Shown piece after piece: positions 60,701 through 64,000 of a stretch of 64,000 nt of DNA. The number at the start of each line of letters is the position of its first letter. Position 1 is the stretch's first letter. The notes beneath the pieces were generated by a model. That model worked only from the letters and a program-made list of their open reading frames with translations. It ran no database searches and was not told where the DNA came from. Origin of the DNA: Varroa destructor. Lineage: Eukaryota; Arthropoda; Arachnida; Mesostigmata; Varroidae. The position numbers were made by a program, and so were the translations under genes. The stretch is taken from the NCBI RefSeq assembly GCF_002443255.2, contig NW_019211455.1, forward strand, positions 7,411,959-7,475,958, in the 5' to 3' direction.

Positions 60701-63700
60701 CGACCCTGCAGAGTCGAGGTATGCTGGTTCTAGACCTGCGCCAAGAAAAAACATGGGTCCAAGGGGCTTAAATTTTTCTTATAATTTAGCCACCACGCAC
60801 CAAAAACTACAATGTGGCGGCTATGTTCTATCTAAAAGACGATATGGAGAAACACTACTTACTGACATAACATCTCACGTAATTGCTGCCCAATCAGATA
60901 TTTTAATTATAATACATATGCATACTTTTATCAGAAGTGCGCGGGACCTCAGGTTTGACAATACACCAGCGGCTACATTTTTTTAAACTCTATAGGCGCT
61001 GATTTAAATGTATCGTAGTAATTGACTGGTCTGATAAAACGCCAGCGCTGGCCGTAACACTCCAAGCATTTAGGCGTTTATTGGTATTAACGGTGAGGTA
61101 TGTCCCGTATGTCTGTAGTTTTTTTGGTTTATCTATCATTTAACGTTGGCTAAAGAAGCTTAAGCTAAATTAAACCGCAGGACATACCCTCCGGGATGTC
61201 TGTTCGATTCGAGCCAGGCGATACGAAGAGGATCCGTCTTGTTGAACTGGCCGGAAACAAGCAAGTATCAAATCCAATTTGCCTTTGAAAATAACATACT
61301 TTTATTATGACGAACTCTGAGCAATTTATTGACTTCGACTAAGCTCCAGGTAAACGTGGTTTCGTTACATGATACAGAAAAAACAATCGCAGTTTTTGTT
61401 GGGATACCGATTATGTCACTCTACATGTCTTCATATAGTCGGCGGTATTTTCTAAATCTTTAATATTGCTGAAGTGAATGATAAATAAATCCTGAAGTAC
61501 CCTTCAAGTAAACCAGCGAATAATTTCTTAAAAGATCATACTGCAAGTGGTTTTATCGGGTCTAATAAGTCTTAGAGAAAAGTACTTTCATGGGTTTTCC
61601 ATCGACTTCAGAAGAATCTATGGAGGAAACAACATTTCACTAGGTCCTCTTAGCGACGAACGTTTATCGTGTGCCCTGGATACGGTCCACGTGCATGGGT
61701 TTCGTAACGCAAACGAGAAGGCAGCCAGAGAACCGATCGACGTGCCGCTAGAGATGAAACGGTGACCTTTTATATAATTCGAAATTCTTCTTCAATTTCA
61801 ACAGTGTTCAGTTCATAATCATGAATTTGTTAGGCATCACTTCAAAATTTTCTCCCTTAATAACAGATTGCTTTTTAACTGAATACAAAAACAGACAATC
61901 TAAAAGACTGAATAGGCTCAGTCAAAAAGCAAACGTAATGTATATCCAATCCATTAAAAGTTTAAATGTGGAAGTTAGAAATTTCGCAATTTTCATTTTA
62001 TTATTTATTTACGCTTTATGAAAATATATTTCTTTAAAAGATTAGTAATTTCTTTATTTTACATTAACCTCTAGCTATGGATAATTTGTGTTCCCTGCCA
62101 TAATAGACATGCCTACGCAGAAAATTATGGACCGTCAGCTGGAGACCGAGTTCGACTGGGCGATACGAACCTCTTTATAAAGGTGGAATCGGACACAGGG
62201 TCATATGGCGATGAAGTGAAATTTGGAGGCGGCAAGGTAACTTCGAATTAGCTTTGTTTCTTTAGGTATTTATATTACGTCTGTACGATCGTGCAATGGT
62301 AACAGGTTCGATTACTACACGATAAGAACACGGTTTCGAATGCGGGCATGAACACTTTTTGTTTTATCCTAGAAACCAACCGTTTAAAGCAATGCTCAAC
62401 GTAGGTGATACTTGACGCAAAAAAAGGAACAAATGTTTGATGCACTGCGAAGTCGAAACGTGCTTTAGATGTTTGTCTCACGCAGCGTTTTAGTAGGTAA
62501 CGGGTCTGTCTGTATATTTAGGAGTATTTAAGTTTTGAACTGAGCCTTGGAGCACGCCTATTTGCTTCGAACCAGAGAGCAGCCACTTTCTGAAGTAATG
62601 TTTACGCGGTCTCGAACATGAAACCTGAAACAATTACTATATATGTTTGTTACAATGTATTTACGCCTAATAAAGACTCGCAGGACACAGGACTCGAAGA
62701 CTTTTATAATAATTAGGCCTTGTTTATTAGCTAGGCTGTTTTCAGAGCAGTAGCTGTAGTGCTAGCGAAACTCACACGGCACACACACAAAAGATACAAC
62801 ATTATCTGTGTTTTTAATCAGACTTTCTTCTGCGATGCTTCATGGCCACCGAAATGCGTTATGGATATCTTGATAATTAAACTGTCAAGTACACTTAACC
62901 TAGTATAAAAAGAAATGTACATTTTAACAATATAATTGTGCTTATCCTTACACGAATTTTAACAAAATATATGGACTCAAGTAAGTGTATTTAGTATCGT
63001 ATGGAATAATCGATATTTTGGAATGTGCAGGAAACTGAAAAAGCGTTTTGCACCTTTGATCCTATGAGTCCTGATAGCCTGTCAGAAATTTCTGAAACAA
63101 CTGCGCCATCTTTTTTACAACTGCCGCATTCATTCATGCCTCATTCTAAAATTGTAGGTAGGTGTATTAATATAATGAATATAATATAATATCATTATCT
63201 TTGCTGGTACAAACAAGACGTGTACTTTACGACAAGTGTGACTGAATAAATAAACATTTTCTTTAGTTTGTTTATGTGACAGTGTTGAAGGTCCACGCAA
63301 CTACCTTACGTATTGCATATTGCAGAATGTTAAGAATACTCACAAATTACCAACCTTAAAGATCGTTTTCGTGATTTGTTAACTCATTGGTCGAAATCTA
63401 CGCAATCCGAACTGCTGCAAATGATGTTATATTGCTTCCAGTTTTTAAAATAAATTCTATATATCGAACAGTCGTATTATGTGAACCATTACAGTAACGC
63501 CATGTTTATTTTTTTCCTAACCATTGAGCAGTATAGGTGACAACCTTAAGCAGTAAATAGCTGAACTTAGTGTGAGAGGCGGAAAACAATAATTAGGTAA
63601 TCCTATATTTGCAAGGTTATTAGGGACGGCATGGGCCAGGCTGTAGGGTACAATAGCGATCGTACACTCGACCTTGTCCTGACAAATGCCCTTATCATCG

Positions 63701-63741
63701 ACGCAGTATCTGGAATAATCAAAGCGGATATTGGTATCAAG
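57752..63741 (+). CDS. Urease, fused gamma-beta-alpha, eukaryotic type (first 374 aa; runs off the window)
   Basis: Urease hydrolyses urea to ammonia and carbamate at a di-nickel centre. Exons: 57752-57877, 58184-58333, 58523-58709, 59526-59620, 59974-60051, 61181-61260, 61612-61761, 62107-62236, 63616-63741. All phases join (1122 nt). Residues 1-~115 are the gamma part ([52 protein letters not shown]). Residues ~155-250 are the beta part ([49 protein letters not shown]). A linker with [11 protein letters not shown] follows, then the start of alpha ([53 protein letters not shown]). The single-chain order is that of plant and fungal ureases of ~840 aa, so about 45% is here. The nickel ligands and the carbamylated Lys lie beyond the window. 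Intron 6 is GC-AG. The introns exclude bacterial contamination. Confidence 0.93.
59068..59093. repeat. Perfect hairpin in urease intron 3
   Basis: 10-bp arms (59068-59077 and 59084-59093) around CATAAT. Confidence 0.8.
59725..59790 (+). repeat. tRNA-derived SINE remnant in urease intron 4
   Basis: ATTGGTGAGTAATGGGCATG resembles an A-box, and GGGTTCAGATCTC, starting at 59771, is a good B-box. The spacing is right for a Pol III internal promoter. No tRNA fold. Confidence 0.4.
60081..60257 (+). other. 58-codon ORF with signal-peptide-like start, inside urease intron 5
   Basis: The frame starts [19 protein letters not shown], a basic start then an apolar run and a plausible A-x-A cleavage site, followed by about 35 residues rich in His and Thr with one Cys. 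It lies on the same strand as the urease gene, wholly within an intron. No homology is recognised; it could be chance. Confidence 0.2.
60504..60986 (+). other. 160-codon ORF inside urease intron 5, unknown
   Basis: This is the longest unexplained ORF in the window, long for intronic DNA of this composition. It is basic, with no transmembrane segment and no motif that I recognise. A nested gene, a relic of an inserted element, or chance are all possible. Confidence 0.25.
61261..61611 (+). other. GC-AG intron (urease intron 6)
   Basis: The exon ends ...GGAAACAA and the intron begins GCAAGT, then ends CTTCAG. Joining here restores the conserved GNK-R-x-Y-GGN motif in frame. The only nearby GT alternative (GTATCA, 6 nt on) would leave the frame broken. 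Confidence 0.85.
63031..63153 (+). other. Candidate extra exon in urease intron 8 (41 codons, in frame)
   Basis: An open stretch is bounded by a TGTGCAG acceptor and an ATT/GTAGGT donor. Its length is a multiple of three in phase 0, so inclusion would insert 41 Ser/Thr/Pro-rich residues (starting [15 protein letters not shown]) between FGGGK and VIRDGMG. A second donor 4 nt downstream would instead cause a frameshift and a TAG two codons later. Confidence 0.3.
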
Positions 63742-64000
63742 GTAATCATTTTTATAAGCGGTTTCTACGAACGATACTACAACAATGAGCCTCCACCGTC
63801 GAAGTGATACAAGCTCCGGCTTCAAATCTAAATAAATAAAATGTAGGCTCATAACAGTGTTATGTCATGCGTTATTATTTGATAACCTTCTGAAAATATC
63901 CCTACTTGATTTAAGGCAATCAATGTTCATTGAAGCTAAAAATTTGATGTGCTTTATTTATGCTATAAATCGATATCTGTTGAGTACAGAACAATCAAAT
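63742..64000 (+). other. Urease intron 9, continuing off the window
   Basis: No further urease exon is seen before the window ends. Confidence 0.6.

Noticed and set aside
57752..63741. Bacterial contamination as the source of the urease sequence
   Set aside because: Nine exons with matching phases and proper splice sites, in the same base composition as the rest of the window.
1..64000. CRISPR arrays, operons, rRNA genes
   Set aside because: No regularly spaced repeats, no co-directional closely packed ORFs and no rRNA-like sequence were seen.

Overview
This is an AT-rich stretch of an invertebrate nuclear genome. Protein-coding genes are split by GT-AG introns (one GC-AG) of about 120 bp to 1.4 kb, poly(A) signals and TATA boxes are visible, and the DNA between genes is full of decayed retrotransposons. 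Several of these belong to the R1-like non-LTR clade, best known from arthropods, so an arthropod is my best guess; I cannot name the species.

Left end (0-17 kb), the gene-rich part. A single-exon + strand gene (328-2172) encodes a short HPS5-like BLOC-2 subunit that ends in a RING-type zinc motif. It converges on a minus-strand gene whose three clear exons (3787-5240) form a Dicer-type RNase III domain with altered catalytic residues. A CpG-richer block near 10.0-10.4 kb holds two CACGTG E-boxes and leads into an eight-exon nucleolin-like gene (10474-16780): acidic region, two RRMs and an RGG tail.

Middle (17-57 kb), a gene-poor TE graveyard. It holds a Ty3/gypsy remnant (18.4-19.8 kb), a minus-strand LINE ORF1 region with a zinc knuckle (31.8-33.8 kb), R1-like RT fragments (34.3-35.8 kb), LINE pieces (45.3-46.7 and 49.5-50.8 kb), tRNA-derived SINE-like remnants and long hairpins. 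Among these lies an unrecognised family of very small minus-strand genes whose first exon looks like a signal peptide. Relics are near 22.3-23.1, 28.2-28.4, 37.5-37.9 and 46.7-47.0 kb, and one copy (41849-42901) still gives a phase-consistent three-exon ORF with a TATA box. Two copies lie in adjacent, directly repeated units (about 37.15-41.2 and 41.6-44.3 kb).

Right end (57.7-64 kb). A nine-exon + strand gene runs off the window and encodes the gamma, beta and early alpha parts of a fused eukaryotic-type urease. It has one GC-AG intron, a possible extra in-frame exon in a highly conserved loop, and two unexplained ORFs inside its fifth intron. The catalytic half lies beyond the window.

The recognisable genes belong to unrelated processes (organelle trafficking, small-RNA or dsRNA processing, ribosome biogenesis, nitrogen metabolism), and nothing suggests they are co-regulated as a set.
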